31,278 bases of DNA from Larix sibirica (GCA_004151065.3 NWUY0300108431.1:1-31278); one strand, 5' to 3'; numbered from the stretch's first letter, positions 9,645-21,132 are shown. Translations and numbers: made by a program. Notes: generated from the sequence alone by a model not told the origin.

Positions 9645-10036
9645 GAAAAAGTAACAACATTTGGAAAAATAATAGTATGAAAAATAGTAACGACACCTGG
9701 AAGATAACAATTCCTAAAGGAGTAGCAATGCGTGGACAAGTAACAACATCTGTAGACATAACAACACACACCCAAGTAACTGAATATTGGGAAAGAATTG
9801 TGTGTGTACAAGCAACAACATCTAGAGTAGTAACAACGCGCGGACAAGTAACAGCATCTGGATAAGTAACAATGCGCGACCAAGTAACAACATATGGAGA
9901 AGTAACAACGTGCAGATAAGTAACAACATCTAGAGAATTAATAACAAGCGGATAAGTAATAGCGCGTGGACAAGTAACAACATCTAGAGAAGTAACAATG
10001 TGCGGTTAAGTAACATCAGGAAAAATACTGAAGTAA
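9645..10036. repeat. 18/36-bp minisatellite, left element
   Basis: About 20 degenerate 18-bp units with consensus AAGTAACAACATCTAGAG, often alternating with AAGTAACAATGCGCGGAC to give a 36-bp higher-order unit. Because 18 is a multiple of three, long frames stay open on both strands: + reads QVTTS/EVTTRG-like hexads, - reads CCYLS/HCYFS hexads. It lies between the integrase C-terminus and the extra ORF. The same array is at 21552-21948. Confidence 0.9.
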
Positions 10037-10310
10037 CAACATAGTTTTTTTTTCTTTTAAAGATGCCAACCATTATAAAACTAGCTTTCAGCTGACATCC
10101 TCTTGACTGCTTTCCAATGGAACTTTTACATCCAAGATCATTGTTTTCTTTTAATTTTTTTTTAACTTAATTTTCTTTTTGAATCAAGTTGTTGTGTATA
10201 TAAAGGAATGTCCCTCCCTTAATATCACCTACAAATGTGGATTAGAAAATATCTGTTGGATGAAAGAATCTTTTGAATATGGTTTATGATATAATTGTAT
10301 ATGGTGTCCA
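10037..10310. other. Spacer between pol and minisatellite, left element
   Basis: Sequence after the integrase end, with T-rich runs at 10046-10060 and 10149-10190. No gene seen. The corresponding right segment is 21949-22190. Confidence 0.4.
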
Positions 10311-11500
10311 TTTGTAAGCAGAGGAGTACGACCTTCATCTATGGTGACAATTTTGACAATGCCATTGTTGAATACTGTGTCTACCTCATACAGACCTAGC
10401 CACCTAGTTTAGAGTTTAACTTTAAAATCCTTGAATATGGAATCATACAATAGAGCACAGTATCCCAGCTAGAACAACTTTTTATTAATAATTTTATCGT
10501 GCCACTGAGCATGCTGGTGTTGAACAATATCAGTGTGTTGCAGTGCCACTAATCGCATTTCATCCAAATCATTGAGTTGTTCCAACTTGTTCTTTTGAGC
10601 TTCTGTCAGATCTAATCCAACTTCTATAGTTGTTATGAGTGTACTGATTTCAAATTCAATTGGAAATATTGGATTATTACCATATACCAGATCAAATGTA
10701 GAGAAAACTATGGTGCTTCACCAATTCATCATGTATGCCCATAAATCTTCCAACAATCTATCAGCCCAATATTTGAAATAGCTAGCCACAACTTTTGTAA
10801 GAATGTTTTCCAATACTTTATTGATACCCTCCACCTGTCCATTGGCTTGTGGGTGGTATGGTGAGGTGATGCGGTGCTGGATCTTATATTTTGAAAGCAT
10901 CTGCTCAATCTTGTTCTTAGTGAATTGATTCCTCTGTCCGTAACTACCTCTCTTGGAATTCCATATCAGACAAAAAATTCCTCGAACAAAAAATCCATGA
11001 CAACCTATTATGTTGCATTGGCAATGGCCTTTGCTTCAACCCACTTAGTCACATAATCTGCACAAACTAGAATATATGATTTATGGTGGGATGGAGGGTT
11101 AAATGGGATGACAAAGTCAAGAGCCCATTTTTTAGAGGGCTATATGACTACCTGAACTTGTAACTGCATCTCATATGATTGAATGGGTTTACCCATTCTC
11201 TGGAAACTATCACACATCTGCACATATTCCTTTGTGTCATGAAAAATAATAGGCCAATAATAGCCCATACGCAAAGCTTTGTGGCCGATGCTTCTATCAA
11301 CAAAATGGTCCCCACAGGGCTCATCATGAGAGACCATCAAAACATCGGGAATTTCATCTTTGCAAATGCATCTTCGGATAATCTGATCAGGTCCTGTATA
11401 AAAAAGGAAACCATTCACCCACTGAAGTACCTTGCACTCTATTGGATAATTCATCATCGCTCTCTAGGAGAAAGAGGGTCAGGTAACTTTACTACAACAA
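10311..11500 (-). pseudogene. int: Integrase remnant, left element
   Basis: Integrase inserts the cDNA into the genome. In sense order: zinc-binding region with SHDEPCGDHF, GYYWPIIFHD and MCDSFQRMGK (11140-11457); the second Cys of CxxC is Phe. The core follows with LDFV (first Asp, near 11120), VVTDRG (second Asp, near 10945) and SPYHPQANGQVEG (catalytic Glu, about 10840-10860). Then comes a C-terminal region with a TIDEG-like piece near 10340. Frames 10718-10900 and 11140-11457 are clean; stops and shifts lie between them. All three catalytic acidic residues can be read, but the gene is dead. Confidence 0.85.
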
Positions 11501-12050
11501 GAAAATCAACAATATCTGTGTACCAAGGTGTATGGAAAGAGATTGAAAATAAATGTTCATATGGAAAGTCATCTTCCACAGGAGAATCGTCCCTCTTCAT
11601 AAAAAACCTAGACAAGAAATATGCTACTAAGTTATCTTTACCAAGCTTGTCAACAATTGTAATATTAAATTCCTATAGAAGTAACATCCATCTAGTGACT
11701 CGAGCGTTTGTGATAGGTTTGTTATCAAGATACCCGATTTCTAAATGATGTGTGTGGATAAAAGTGGGATAAATTGTGATACAATGCCGAAACTTGTTGA
11801 CTGAGAACACCATCGCCAAAAAATCCTTTTCTACAAGTATATAATTTAATTATGTCGGAGTTAAATTTTTACTAGCATAGTAAATGACATATGGTTTCTT
11901 GTCTTCTTCCTAACCTAATAGCACCCCAACAAGTGTGTCTAATGCATTTGAAGCAATGGGAAATGGAAAGCTCCATTATAGTCCTAGTAAAACAAGGGAT
12001 GTGGACAGCAATCCTTTCAATTTCCCAAAATCTACATCGCATTTATTAGC
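11501..12050 (-). pseudogene. pol: RNase H remnant, left element
   Basis: Domain follows RT on the minus strand. It shows a decayed ASNALDTLVG block near 11930-11950, where the catalytic Asp of the family is Asn (codon at 11946-11948, GAT to AAT in sense), while the right element keeps Asp. Downstream are KKPYVIYYASKNL, VNKFRHCI and ITNARVTRW, then FNITIVDKLGKDN near 11660, ending with a broken SRF motif. Several stops interrupt it. Confidence 0.8.
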
Positions 12051-12990
12051 CTAACAAAAGTCTACATCTTTCATTAACAAAGCAAACAAAGTAGAAGCAA
12101 TTTTCGAATAATTATCCATGAAGCGATGGTAGTAACCGGTCTTACCCAGAAAAATATGTACCTCTTTCTGTGTCTTTAGTGGAGGCATATCAAATATTAA
12201 TTTAAATTTCTGTGGGTCGACCTGAATACCTGCAGTGGAAAGAAAATGTCCCAACACAATCCCTTTTATCATTAACATATGGCACTTTTTTGTGCTTAGT
12301 GAAAGTTTTACTTGTTTGCAACGCTTGAGTACTTTTTCAAGGTTAGACAATGCTTCTTCAAAAGCAGTTTCATATGGTGTGAAATAATCCATGAAAATAT
12401 CAACACTATCATTAACCAAATCTGATAAAATGCCCAAAATGGCCATCTGAAAGGTGGCAGGTGCATTGCAGAAACCGAATGGGAGAACACGATATGCTAA
12501 CTTACCCCATGGAAAGGGAAAAGTAGTCTTATCTTGATCTTTAGGTGCTCTCTAGATTTGGTTATACCACTGAACCATCGAGAAAGGGAAATAATTTCTT
12601 CCCCGAGAGAGTGTCGAGCACTTGGTCTATGAAGGGAAGTGGGAAATGATCTTTTTATGTGGCTTTATTCAATTCTCTATAATCTACATAAATCCACCAT
12701 TTTCCATTCTTCTTGGGAACTATGACAAGAGGTGATACCCATTCACTATCAGATATAGGATATATAAGATTAACACGGAAAAGATTATGGAGTTCTTTTT
12801 TAACAATATCTCATAATGCAAGGTCCATCCTCCTTTGTGGTTGTTTACTTGGGATGCAGTCTTTTTTTATATAGATGTGGTGTGTAAAGAGATCAGGGTG
12901 CACACCCTTCGTATCTCTATAATCGCATGAAAAATCCGTCTTTTCATATTTTAAAACTTGTAGCAACTGGTCTCTTTACAATGGAGTCAT
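12051..12990 (-). pseudogene. pol: Reverse transcriptase remnant, left element
   Basis: RT of the Ty3/gypsy type. DYRELNKAT then a TAA (sense codon at 12655-12657; the right copy has CAA here), KDHFPLPFIDQVLDTLSGKK, a 2-base deletion relative to the right copy in the following LDGFS region (about 12565), LPFGFCNAPATFQ and IFMDYFTPY. The second catalytic Asp is Tyr here (GAT to TAT), so the active site is destroyed. The thumb part is a clean frame at 12051-12446, with ILGHFLS-like and GKTGYYHRFMDNYSKIAS. Confidence 0.88.
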
Positions 12991-13812
12991 ATTCGGGTTT
13001 ATATTTAACATTTTTCCAGGCTCAATTTCGATAGGAATACTACCATGAATTTTTGTTGTCGGAATTTCCTCTTCATCTTTTGGTTCTTGTTTGATATTAT
13101 CCTCTGTATCATCCTCTAATGTGTTATGTATCAGTTGATATGCAGGGTGGGAGATAGAGGATGGGTTACTGATAAAAATTGAAATAACATCATCCCTCGT
13201 TTCATCCCTAAAAGTTAGGGCTTTATTAATGGTGAGGATGAGATACACAATTTCATTTTCAATTTCGAAATCAACCCATGCATAATATTCACAAGTTGCA
13301 CTAGCCCTTGCTGGATGGTAGAGGTTTATATTATTTTTAGAATCCCCGTGGTAAATAGTCATATTTCCTAATCCGTAGTTATTGTAGGCATCTATTGTTT
13401 CTATCCACAATATTCCCAAGATTAAGGGGTGGATTTCTAAATGAGTTTTTGTCTACAGAACAAGAAAATCAACTAGATATTCCCAATGGTCTACTGAGAT
13501 GCTAACTTCATCTACTATCCCCTCTGGCCTAGTAGTATATCTATCTACTAATTCTAGGATAGTAGGGGTCAGTCTCATATTTGAAAGGTTTAGTGTCTCC
13601 TGGGCCTCCTTTGTCATTATGCTGATAGCTGCGGCAAGGTCAACTAAGGTATTAGGAAAAAAATTCCCTTGAATTTGGATAGTAATGGTCGGGTTTCCAG
13701 GATCATCATATTTAATAGGTGTGATATTCCCTAAAATAAGGTCGGATAACTTCCCTAATACATGAATAGTTAGTGGGTCCTTAAGTTTCCTTCTCGGTTT
13801 CCTAAGGCACAA
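12976..13812 (-). pseudogene. pro: Protease and linker remnant, left element
   Basis: Retropepsin-like domain of the Athila-type form. NTLVDLAAAISIM (about 13620-13655) is the active-site region; family members have DLGA, here Gly is Ala. TPTILELVDRYTTRPEG and VDHWEYLVDFLVL follow (13453-13560). After a break comes a linker with DAYNNYGLGNMTI and an acidic stretch near 13070-13110, leading to RT. Two frames, 13453-13812 and 12976-13419. Confidence 0.78.
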
Positions 13813-13879
13813 CTCCCTAACCGTTTTAGCATAAATCGAAACATCCCGGATTGCCTATAACAAAGGTATTTTAACACAA

Positions 13880-16112
13880 ATTCTGGAGTTCTCCCAAAAG
13901 GTTGAACTCAGGTTATGGGGGTATCCTTGTTATTGCCAGTATTTCTAGATATGGAGGGGTAACAATTTGGGATTGAGTTGAACTAGTAACAATTGTTGTT
14001 AGTCCCGGGGTTGTGACTTGTTCAAGATCCATGTCCTTCTCCTGTGGTTGATTTGTTTTAGGAGATGAGGGTTCTTCCTCCATAATTATTGGTGGATTCT
14101 CAGGTTGAACCATCCTTCCAAACATTAAATGAATGTTGTTTCATTGTAAAGGACTAATACTATAGTTTGGAAATGTAGTTGTTTTAGCTTGCTGAAGTGT
14201 CTTATTAGTCGAGTTGGGGTTTGCTTGTACATGAAGCTGGGGTTGAATTATAGGGGAATTCATCTAAGTATTCATAGGCATATTCATAGGAAGTTGCAGC
14301 TATGTCTGAACAACTACCGATGCTGGTAAATTTTGAGGTAATATAGGTTGTGGAAACGATAATTGTTGTGTAGGGAAAGTGTTGTTTCGCCGGTTTTGAG
14401 ACCATGATGGGTTCTGGCTTGGTTGATCTTGCCAAGGTACCCAAGGAGAAGGATATTGAAATTGTTGCGAATTTTTCCAATGCTTGGTAGGGAATTGTGA
14501 TTGTTGAGATGCATATTGGTTTTGCGGGTGCTGAGACATATATTGATTTTTCCAATTATTGCAACATGCAGATGAGTCTTGATTCATACTTGGAGGTTGA
14601 TTTTTCCATGGCTTATTTTGTCCTAGAAAGTATGATGGATCGACTTCCTTACTAGTATTTTGGTACATCGCCTTAATGATGGTATTAATGGACATTATTT
14701 CATTGGATGGTCCTTGTTGCAGATTTCACATAAATCCACAACATTGATAGGACACTCCTTAGCTGGGTGCTTTTGTTTGCATCTTGGACAGAAAACGACC
14801 AATAAATTATCTTATTAAAATTGTCTCTACCTTGTCTGAAATACATCTAGCTATGATGATAAGATCTCGAGAATGTCTGTTTTGAAATCTTCCAATATGA
14901 TTCCTATCTCTGTCTGAGTTTCTTTACCTTTAGTTGTCTTGGCCACCCTGGTAGGAAGATATCTAATTTCTATCTTGTTTCTAGAATGTCCTCGAGAACA
15001 TCTCATACACTAGTCACAAATGGTCTCATAGATTTCCTTACAGATATCTCCTTTTCCCATTACGTTCAGCATGTAAAGCGACTCATCCCTCATTCCTCGG
15101 ATCAAAATTGTCTTCAAGACTTCATTCCCTAGTGTAACATGTGGAGATATTTGCAGATTGTATTGGAAACGTTTTACTTAGTCCTCCAAATTCACGTCTT
15201 CTTTTTGAGCCATCTTGAAAATTTCTTCTCTAAGGTCTCAGGATATGCAATATTCTTGATTTTTTCAAGAAAGGAATTATTCGTTTCATCCCACATTGTT
15301 ATAGATCCAATACCCAATACCATAAACCATCTCAAGGCCGCCCCTTTCAAAGTGTCAGGGAATAGTTTGAGTTTCTGCAGATCAGTAATGTTGTCGTAGC
15401 TTCTGGATAATACATCAAACTTGAACAAAAATCCGTCTGGATCCTTAGTGGTTATCCCGTGGAAATTTGGGAGAGTGGAAAACGAAATATGTTTCATTGG
15501 TGCTATTCCTAGAGTATCGTCAATGGGGAATTGAATGGTAGATCTAGCAGTAGCCATCGTTAGTGGATTTGTGTCTTCCCACAATTTCCAGTATCCCTTA
15601 GGGATTTAAAAATCAATAGGAACCCGTTCAAATGGAAGAGAGTCTTCCATATTTGGTGCATAGTTATTGACTTCACTTCCATGATACATAGGGGTGGATT
15701 CAGGAACTATTACAATCTGATGTTCAATTGTGGCCCCCTCTATCTCTTTGTGTCTTTCGAGTGGTATGTGAGGCCTTGGTTCTGCTGGAGGTAAATGGGG
15801 CTCATGTACCACTATTATAACTTGTGAGCTTAACCCCCTTTGTGGACTCAAATCCACTATCTCACTTTGTAATTATGGAAGATCATGAAACTAACCTTCT
15901 ATAGTATCAGTCGACCCATTTTGTGTGGAGTGTCGACGACTGGGACCTATTTGAGGCATTGTTGCATTGCGTGATGCAGATTCTTATTCATCCTTTTTGG
16001 CAATTTCCTGAATGTAATTTTTTCTCCCCCGGTCCTTGCATTCCGCTCTACCTACAATTTTATTAGTATATGGTGGTATACCTCTATGCCTAGGATTTGT
16101 TCCTCTATTCAT
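13880..16112 (-). pseudogene. gag: Gag polyprotein remnant, left element
   Basis: Start chosen at the ATG whose complement is 16110-16112, giving MNRGTNPRHRGIPPYTNK; the right copy has the same start region. Next is a Pro/Glu-rich N-terminal part (15606-15857), then the capsid-like domain with PDGFLFKFDVL, KLFPDTLKGAALRWFM and FLEKIKNIAYPETL (15192-15584; Retrotrans_gag type). A cysteine-containing decayed zinc-knuckle region lies near 14720-14790. The C-terminal part is Gln/Asn/Pro-rich (14300-14695, YFLGQNKPWKNQPPSMNQDS). Broken by several stops and shifts. Confidence 0.85.
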
Positions 16113-16321
16113 TCATTCCATATGCTACTTTACTCACACAAAAACTTAAAGAAAAAACTTCAGTTCATATGAGATGAGAGTCTACTATGGATGATCCCCA
16201 TGCAAGGAATCGACGATAGATCCATAGGTTCTTACATCTTGTATTTATATCTCAGGTCTCAGCAAAACCGAATGCACCTAGAAAAAGAAACAATGCAAGT
16301 TGAAATTTCACACCTTTGTAA
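16113..16321 (-). other. 5' leader, left element
   Basis: About 210 bases between PBS and gag start. A plus-strand frame across it (16191-16499) is a shadow. Conserved with 28000-28195 in the right element. No structure assigned. Confidence 0.5.
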
Positions 16322-16344
16322 CCTCCCTAGAAACGACGCCAAAA
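16322..16344 (-). other. Primer binding site, left element (diverged Asp-tRNA type)
   Basis: Sense strand, next to LTR B: TTTTGGCGTCG then TTTCTAGGGAGG. It keeps TGGCG and GGGA spacing of the plant Asp-tRNA PBS (TGGCGCCGTTGCCGGGGA) but with several changes. Position directly after the LTR end CCAACA supports it. Confidence 0.6.
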
Positions 16345-17318
16345 TGTTGGGGCTAATATTGGTGTATTATAATCACCAAACTAGCACGCACACATTAATT
16401 CTCAATCCAATAATGTTAACTTTCAAGCCTATGTGCAAATCATATGCAGATGGAAATGTTCTCCAATGCTGTAAGGAAAACCATATGCAGCGCAACTAAA
16501 GTAGAATCAATTTACTCAATCTAGAAGTACTCATTCATAAAATAAGAACTCAAGAACTCAACAATAGTCTGTTCTGAAATATTTATAAATGATAACACTG
16601 AAACCACTCTTAGATATTAAAAAGCATTCTATAATCATCAACACAACTTGAATCAAGAAAGTCTCTAACCATAATACTCAATTGATGACACTCCACTCTC
16701 AAGAAACTTCAGCTATAGGAATGAAGTTACAGTCTACAAAAAACCAGTTCTTAATTGCCAAAATCGTATAACAACAAGCTCATTAAAAAGGTAACAACTA
16801 AAATTAATCGTCCAATCTTAAAGAACAATGCTCCTATAAAATCAGGAATTCCATTTAACTAAGGAATATTAATTAATATTTTCTACAATCAGAGTGAAAG
16901 AAATAAAAGAGGATAAACAAACATCACACGTTTATTATTATTCACCAAGAAACCTTGAAATACCAATTTTGAAATCAATCAATGTAGTAGTGAAAAGATC
17001 AATGAACACACACACACACACACACACAATCTAGCTATTCTAGAAAGCAATTAATAAATCAAGTAGCTCCTGGCCATGGAAGGCTGACCTTCCTTCTCTC
17101 ACCAGGGTTGCTACACATAGTTAAAGACTTAGAAAATCAAAAGAGCATTAATATTATAAGAGAAATGGTCAAATTATAGATCGTAACACTATTATTCCTA
17201 CACTCCTTCTTTTCCCAAGTCTTAATCCTCTGTTCCAAATCCACCCTGTGAACCTCATGATACATCTTTTTATTATCACTCAAGTAACAGCTCCCCTGAA
17301 TGCAAATAATTGAACACA

Positions 17319-17339
17319 TTGAGAATCAGAGATTCTCAA
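17319..17339 (-). other. Perfect hairpin in LTR B
   Basis: TTGAGAATC, a 3-base loop AGA, and GATTCTCAA: nine perfect base pairs. It lies about 60 bases after the TATA-like box and 45 bases before the AATAAA in the sense direction, so it would be in the R region near the RNA 5' end. LTR C has the same hairpin (29208-29228); LTR A has only one arm. Confidence 0.7.
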
Positions 17340-17400
17340 GGTTGTTCATTCAATTTATAACCGATATCTATTACTTACTAAATTGTTGTTACAACCCGTT

Positions 17401-17413
17401 TATAAAAATATAC
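17401..17413 (-). promoter_or_regulatory. TATA-like box in LTR B
   Basis: Identical to the 13-mer in LTRs A and C. It would drive the left element. Confidence 0.4.
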
Positions 17414-17891
17414 ATGGTATTTCCTAAATGTTGGATCTTTCAGATCCTCGAATAACCACATGTTGTTGTGTTGGCATTTGTATAACTCATACTTTAGCAT
17501 CAATCAAAGACCAAATGCTCAAGTGTCAACATGGAGACAATGTTGTATGAGAATAAGTAGCAACATCGTAGGTAACAACAACCCAAAAATAGTTTGTACT
17601 TTGGTACATGGGGAAGTAACCACATCAAATGCTTAATACACGATCAACCTATTCCTGCCATGTTCACACAAGTTCATGAATCGTCCGCTTAATAATCCAA
17701 CTTAAGCACAAAAAGCACTGTAAATCATTACATTATAAGTCAAAACAATACAAGTAATTAGAGAGGTTGTACCTTGAGTTTAGGACTTCAATTAGGAGCA
17801 AGATAGTATCAAAAGAGGTAAGAATGAACTTAAAGGAGTCCAAAACAGGGTAAAAAAGTGGTAAAAAAGGTGACAATTCATGGGCCCAACA

Positions 17892-17906
17892 TCTCCCTTG
17901 AACTTA
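17892..17906 (-). other. Polypurine tract, right element (decayed)
   Basis: Sense TAAGTTCAAGGGAGA against LTR B. It aligns with the intact tract of the left element, but the G run is interrupted, so it is no longer a clean primer tract. Confidence 0.6.
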
Positions 17907-20900
17907 TCATGATGCATGCCCACATGCATCCCACATAATATCTAGGTTAACCTCAAAAAAGGATTCATGTAGGTAACTAAGTTGGTATGTGTCATGTGTA
18001 TCTTCTGTAGAATCCCTGAACCCTACTGAAATCATCACCTCACTTCCCCATAATTGTTCAGGTGCAACCAAATCATACAGAGGCCTATATTTCTCATCTG
18101 AAAACCAAATAAGAGGTAAGTGTAACCTCAAACCAATCCATCTTGTACCTCTTTGCTAAATGCACTGTATATATCATTTAATCTTCCCATATCCCTATTG
18201 AAATTAGGGAACCCAAAAGAGTCCCTAGCCCTGATTGCTATAGAGGACAAATGCCACCTCTTTTTACTATCCCCAAGGCATCAAAGGAAATGTCATTAAT
18301 ACACTGCACACAATGGGGGAGAACCTGTTAATGAATAGAAACAACCCTTCTGGATGCTTTAGGGGATCTATAAAATGGAGCTTGATCTAGGTTAAATTTT
18401 GCTACATTGGAAGGCTATGCCCTTATAACTAGCTCACATGTAGACTGTTTAGACTCCAACTTGTCTTGTGCCACCCTCCACCTAATTTGATTCATCATAT
18501 AAGATAAAAGTACTCTTCATTGTAAGTCCCCAATGAAGGGTACTCGATTGAAGTCTCACTCTAGGGGTAAAATGAGATTCTGCAACTAAAATTCACACAA
18601 GGAATGTTGGGTGACTACATACACTTGAGAGAAGACCCACCAAAAATCCTTAACATCAATAATTAGAGGAATTTCACCCTTAAATATGGTAGTCAACTGA
18701 GAAATAAGGAACTATTCCTTTAAAAACAGAGCATGCATAAGAGATGGTGCTCTGCAAGCCAACAAATCACTAACTAGTGTTTGTATAACATTCTTCTCCT
18801 CTTGCCATTTCTTAATCATTTCCTGAGCCGTCCTTAGATTCCTTTTATCTACTTCCAAGGATATTTCATTTTCTATATAAAGGGAAATATCTCCCCATCT
18901 TCCTCTTTCCAAGGCCTAAGTAGTTTGTGTGTTTTCTGCCAAGGACAACACACCTTCCTGAAATGAATCTGCTACTGCTTTCAACTTGTCCCTTTCATCT
19001 TATAGTAACCAAGGGGAAAATAAATTAGTCTAGGTAAAAAAATTTCACTTCTTCCCTCTTCCTTTCTTGTACCCTGCTTCATTCAGGATGTCTTCTTATA
19101 CTGAGGCTTGTTCTGTCTTGTCTCTGTCATCCTTATTTTTCTCTCCCAAAGGAACAAGTTTCTTCTAAAAAATTAGAGCTGCACGAGCAAGGGAATCCAA
19201 GCCTGGGGCATGAGTTAATTTCTTCATATTTTTCCGCAATTATCTGATTCGTTGCCTTAATTTCTGGTTTTTCCTAGTCAATATTGCAATCTGCTTAACT
19301 AAAGAAGGGGGTTTCCTTTTTTTTACCTTTTGCACTAGGCTCCCCTTTTTCACTTTTTACCCTAGCTAGGTCAAATTCAACCACATTAGGCTTCTCTGTG
19401 TCCCCTCTTTCTTTTGATGTTACTCCAATATTCGAGCATGTAGCCCCATCTCCCACCTTATTCTTACCAGGTTCTTGTGGAGATGGATTTATATCTTCCA
19501 TGACAAATTACGGAGGGGAGAAAAGGGTTTCCTCACCAAGTTCAGTAGTTTCCATCTTGATTTTAATGCCATTGTCTGGTTCTTGTGGGACAAACATTGT
19601 TCTCCCTTTGACTATTACTTCCGCCATTTTCTGTGTAGAAGCCCCCGAGTCTTCTCCCCTTGAATCTATGCTTGGTTCTTATGGGGAAGGTGCGACATTT
19701 TTATTGATAGGTTTTGGGGGTATGATTGCAGGTTCCTTTTCCTTATTAACCCTTGTTTCATGATGAATTTATTCCATTCTTCCCTCTTCTTCGGTCAATT
19801 CCCGCATAAAAGCTCTAGGGGTGATGATAGGTGGTTCCAATATGGGTGATTCTAGGCCCATCGACCTAGTCCTGCGTCTAGGAAAAAATGCCACAAATTT
19901 TGTCGTTCGCTTCTTCCTTCCTCGTGGTCTGGGAGGCATTACTATTTGATCCTCTTGAATAACACACTGTGACCAATTCTCTTGAAGAGGGTCTTTTTTG
20001 ACAATCTCCACATCGCTCTCTGAAAGAGCCAACACAACATAATCCCATTCTTCTCAGTCACCCCTTTCTCAGTCACCACTTTAGGATCATCATCCTGATC
20101 AACTCCCTCCGTCTCATTTGTAGTTCTTGTTTCAATTTCCTCTGGCTATTCTTCTTGCTTCATTTCTTTGTCCACCTGTGGGTCAGCCTCTAGCTATTTG
20201 TACCTATCTCATTTCTTCGCCCCCCCCTTGGCTTTGCTTGTTCTTCCTCATGTGATTGTTCCCCGTTAACTTGTCCCTATAAGCCTAAAAATTGGACCCA
20301 ATATGACTGAGCGTCTTCAAGGGAATCCAAAATAAGAAGCTTCACTAGCCCATGGTGCTCCAGTGCTGCTAGAGGGTGTTTGGCACCTTTTGCAGCCCGT
20401 GCCATTACTTGTAACGATCCCAAAATGTAATACGAGACATTTAAATGTCCACCATGCCTGATATGAGTAATCAATTTGAGATGGTAAGAAAAAATTACCT
20501 GGAATATTCCCTCGCAAGTGAATTATTTTTGAATGTATAGGTTGACTTCTCTCCAAATGTCAGGCAATGAACTTTAGGCATAACCATTCCCCTTCCTTTG
20601 CAATACTTCTTTGTCCCTGTAGAATTCTTTCTCCGCCTATACCAACAATGTCATCCTGTTGAACCATCGTTCTCCTTCTAGGGGCAGGCCCGTTACTCTT
20701 GCTATGCTCTCTTCTGTAACCAGAACCTCCATCCCTCAAACTATGGATTTTTCCACATCTAGGATATGAGCAAACTACAACGTCAATTCCTCATCAAACC
20801 CCTACAGTTTCTCAAAGTATGCAGCCCAACCGACATTTTGGAACAATTGGTACATGTCCCTTTTTCAACCGAATTTGTTTTGGATCTTATGGTTCATGGC

Positions 20901-20910
20901 CCCCATCTTC
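17907..20910 (-). pseudogene. Extra ORF in env position, right element (unidentified)
   Basis: Counterpart of 6060-9010, and better preserved in places. N-terminal side near 20870: DMYQLFQNVGWAAYFEKL followed by TAG (a CAG in the left copy). HIRHGGHLNVSYYILGSLQV and HHGLVKLLILDSLEDAQ are in the clean frame 20277-20474. An acidic/basic middle with RGRKKRTTKF (19769-20035) follows, then EDINPSPQEPGKNKVGDG (19295-19501). Coiled-coil parts lie near 19190-19290 and 18712-18912 (EEKNVIQTLVSDLLACR). The C-terminus, with WFSDEKYRPLYDLVAPEQLW (17907-18131), ends next to the PPT. No membrane segment seen. Conserved architecture in two diverged copies argues for a real ORF. Function unknown to me. Confidence 0.6.
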
Positions 20911-21132
20911 GACTGTCTATTGGATTATTGCTTAGATTAGGAGACTGTATCAAATCTTCGTTATAGGTATAAGTTTCACCTCTTATGCAGGAATGGAAAG
21001 GTGGTGAATCTTTTTAATGTAAATTGGGTAAGTTTCCTCTTTTCGGTTTACCGAGTATGGCCCATGAAAGGTTAATTACACAAGCTGAATGGCCTATGTG
21101 GTATGAGAGGGTTATATTTCAGGAATGACACA
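20911..21132. other. Spacer before extra ORF, right element
   Basis: Conserved with the left element; no motif assigned. A short plus-strand frame here is a shadow. Confidence 0.3.

Larger units (their letters stand above)
16345..17891 (-). repeat. LTR B (shared central LTR)
   Basis: TGTTGGG ... CCCAACA termini, 1547 bases. It acts as the 5' LTR of the left element (PBS at 16322-16344) and the 3' LTR of the right element (PPT at 17892-17906). It has a (CA)11 run at 17007-17028, a 9-bp perfect inverted repeat at 17319-17339, an AATAAA on minus at 17269-17274 and a TATA-like box at 17401-17413. By eye about 10% different from A and from C. Confidence 0.9.

Noticed and set aside
9645-10036. CRISPR-like array
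   Set aside because: Units are contiguous 18-bp variants without unique spacers, and the context is a plant retrotransposon.
11179-11748. 189-codon plus ORF
   Set aside because: It is antisense to clear integrase and RNase H on minus; a shadow frame.
19398-19763. 121-codon plus ORF, also 7421-7777 and 7710-8048
   Set aside because: Antisense to the conserved minus-strand extra ORF. I considered a Grande-type antisense ORF, but the minus frame has the coherent coiled-coil and conserved blocks.
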